Positions 27,765 to 28,589 of a DNA stretch of 28,589 bases are shown here, in pieces. The stretch's first letter is position 1. Every line of letters starts with the position of its first letter. The notes beneath the pieces were generated by a model. That model had not been told where the DNA came from and made no database searches. It saw nothing but the letters and a program-made list of their open reading frames with translations. Source of the stretch: Bacteroides sp. CAG:770. Lineage in GTDB: Bacteria > Bacteroidota > Bacteroidia > Bacteroidales > UBA932. The stretch spans positions 56,070-84,658 of the forward strand of contig FR890651.1 in assembly GCA_000435075.1 (NCBI GenBank). The letters are read 5' to 3'. The position numbers were made by a program, and so were the translations under genes.

Positions 27765-28119
27765 TTAAATTTCTTCGGTATTAAAAAAACGTGTTACTAT
27801 ATTGGCCAGCTTGATTAATTCATCAAACTGTCTTTTTTTTGCAATGTAAAAAAAACTTCGAAAATCAACAGTTTTCACAAGAAATTTAATGGCAAAATAT
27901 GTCAATGTTGAACGCCAAATTGGACTGAAGACTGCATTTACCCACCTTTTTGACCATGACAGATTCCATTTCTTTAAGGCCATGAATACGAACGTTTCAC
28001 TAACATCGGAGCCCTATGTCAGCATCCTCAATGGCAACTCGTCCGGAATTCATAAGCGTCTCCACAATTTTATTTCGTGGTTTCAGACAGGATGAAAAGA
28101 TATATTCAAAAAGGGCCGG
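27765..28119 (-). pseudogene. Broken minus-strand reading frame of unknown family
   Basis: Two open frames on the minus strand overlap. The first is open from 28119 to TAG 28000-28002 and contains VETLMNSGRVAIEDADIGLR. The second is open from 28013 to TAA 27765 and contains ALKKWNLSWSKRW and KKRQFDELIKLANIV. A single-base shift near 28003-28013 would join them into about 117 codons of protein-like composition. The second frame could instead start at ATG 27983 as a 72-residue protein. It contains runs of eight T and eight A (27833-27855), where length changes are common. I do not recognise the family. A decayed gene is the simplest reading. Confidence 0.3.
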
Positions 28120-28439
28120 TTATTCCATTCCCGGCAGATTATGTGCGGAGTTTTCTTAGACCCTCTTGCCATTTTTTAGTTTTGGCTTTGCAACTATAAT
28201 ATGTTGTATACCAGTATATTATATACTGATATGGAGCGAAGCGCTCTTGCCAAGACCCCATTCCAAACCCACCTCTTGGCATTTATCAAATCAGTCAACT
28301 CACTGATTGTCAACATGTAAAACCGGACAGCAGTTGCCAAGAGGATCAAAAATCAAAGGGCCTTGTCCAGACGATGTAAACAACTCAGCGGTTGTCTACG
28401 TGACATGTCCACACAAATATACACATGGCATATCCATGT
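28115..28439. other. Gene-poor stretch with five small hairpins
   Basis: No convincing gene covers this stretch. Perfect or near-perfect stem-loops lie at 28115-28135 (GCCGG/CCGGC), 28212-28228 (CAGTATA/TATACTG, 3-nt loop), 28290-28309 (AATCAGT/ACTGATT), 28376-28399 (GTAAACAAC/GTTGTCTAC with one G-T pair) and 28423-28439 (ACATGG/CCATGT). The function is unknown. A structured RNA, the end of a mobile element and chance are all possible. Confidence 0.35.
28272..28344. repeat. 10-bp inverted repeat with related copies nearby
   Basis: CCTCTTGGCA (28272-28281) and TGCCAAGAGG (28335-28344) are exact reverse complements 53 bp apart. A close variant, CTCTTGCCA, occurs twice just to the left (28163-28171 and 28244-28252), and TTGCCAAGA is shared by 28247-28255 and 28334-28342. 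The arrangement recalls terminal or regulatory repeats of a small element, but no transposase is visible. Confidence 0.4.
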
Positions 28440-28452
28440 TTCGGAACTTCCC

Positions 28453-28536
28453 TCAGAAGGCAACCTCTGCTACGCGATATGGCGCTAGAGCATTTTCAAT
28501 GTCATATTGGCGTAGCCAGTCACGGAAAGAATTCAT
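28453..28536 (-). CDS. Short minus-strand frame, possible gene fragment
   Basis: A 27-codon frame from ATG 28536 to TGA 28453-28455 reads FRDWLRQYDIENALAPYR before its end, a protein-like sequence. Its ATG overlaps the TGA of a frame entering from the right edge (28536-28589, 17 codons visible) as TGATG. This may be the coupled end of a gene pair that lies mostly outside the window, or a frameshifted C-terminus. The family is not recognised. Confidence 0.2.
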   Translation of the reverse strand: MNSFRDWLRQYDIENALAPYRVAEVAF

Positions 28537-28589
28537 CAATAGTTACAATCATTTAAACATGACTGGACGGCAGGGGCCTTCGGAGCGGC

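Noticed and set aside
27889..28095. 68-codon plus-strand open frame at the right end
   Set aside because: It mirrors the minus-strand frames, which have better composition, and has no recognisable motif.
1..28589. CRISPR array, tRNA or rRNA genes
   Set aside because: No regularly spaced direct repeats, cloverleaf-like sequences or conserved rRNA segments were seen.

Overview
The window looks like chromosomal DNA of a member of the Bacteroidales (phylum Bacteroidota), probably an anaerobe. Three things suggest this: promoters of the Bacteroides type (TAnnTTTG at -7, with no usable Shine-Dalgarno sites), protein families typical of the phylum (a lipoprotein form of TamA, a short arginine decarboxylase, a Bacteroides-type pyruvate kinase, a flavodiiron protein), and a mid-range G+C that looks a little under 50% by eye. 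The genus cannot be named from the sequence alone. I see no rRNA, tRNA, CRISPR array or complete mobile element.

Layout. On the minus strand from the left are rlmD (cut by the window edge) and a Na/Pi cotransporter-like gene 6 bp upstream of it. A second minus-strand unit follows, in transcription order pyruvate kinase, two small outer-membrane-like proteins and the flavodiiron protein FprA, closed by an 18-bp hairpin. rarA diverges from pyk, with an intergenic 13-bp palindrome. tamL converges on rarA and diverges from the arginine decarboxylase gene. The decarboxylase gene is followed 3 bp later by a TrmH/SpoU methyltransferase gene and a strong hairpin terminator. Then comes a 993-residue protein joining two receiver-like domains to the ATP-binding domain of PEP synthase. 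It ends overlapping, tail to tail, a cytoplasmic GH13 alpha-amylase gene.

From about 27.8 kb down to 16.1 kb the minus strand holds what looks like one long transcription unit: a secreted beta-propeller-like lipoprotein, possibly a 23-residue peptide, TolC, an RND adaptor lipoprotein, two different RND permeases, and the GH13 enzyme 18 bp behind the last permease. Together these make a tripartite envelope efflux system with two permeases.

The last 830 bp (27754-28589) hold no recognisable intact gene. They contain broken minus-strand reading frames, several small hairpins and a repeated CTCTTG[C/G]CA element, and look like a decayed or recombined junction.

The most unusual signals are: (1) the 7-mer GTCAATG/CATTGAC, which I counted 54 times on the two strands against about 3.5 expected at random; (2) the receiver-receiver-PPDK_N protein, which lacks the phosphohistidine and PEP/pyruvate domains needed for ordinary PEP synthase chemistry; (3) the pyk-OMP-OMP run, in which three genes share one frame and are separated by little more than single TGA stops, with a non-ATG start; and (4) the structured, gene-poor right end.
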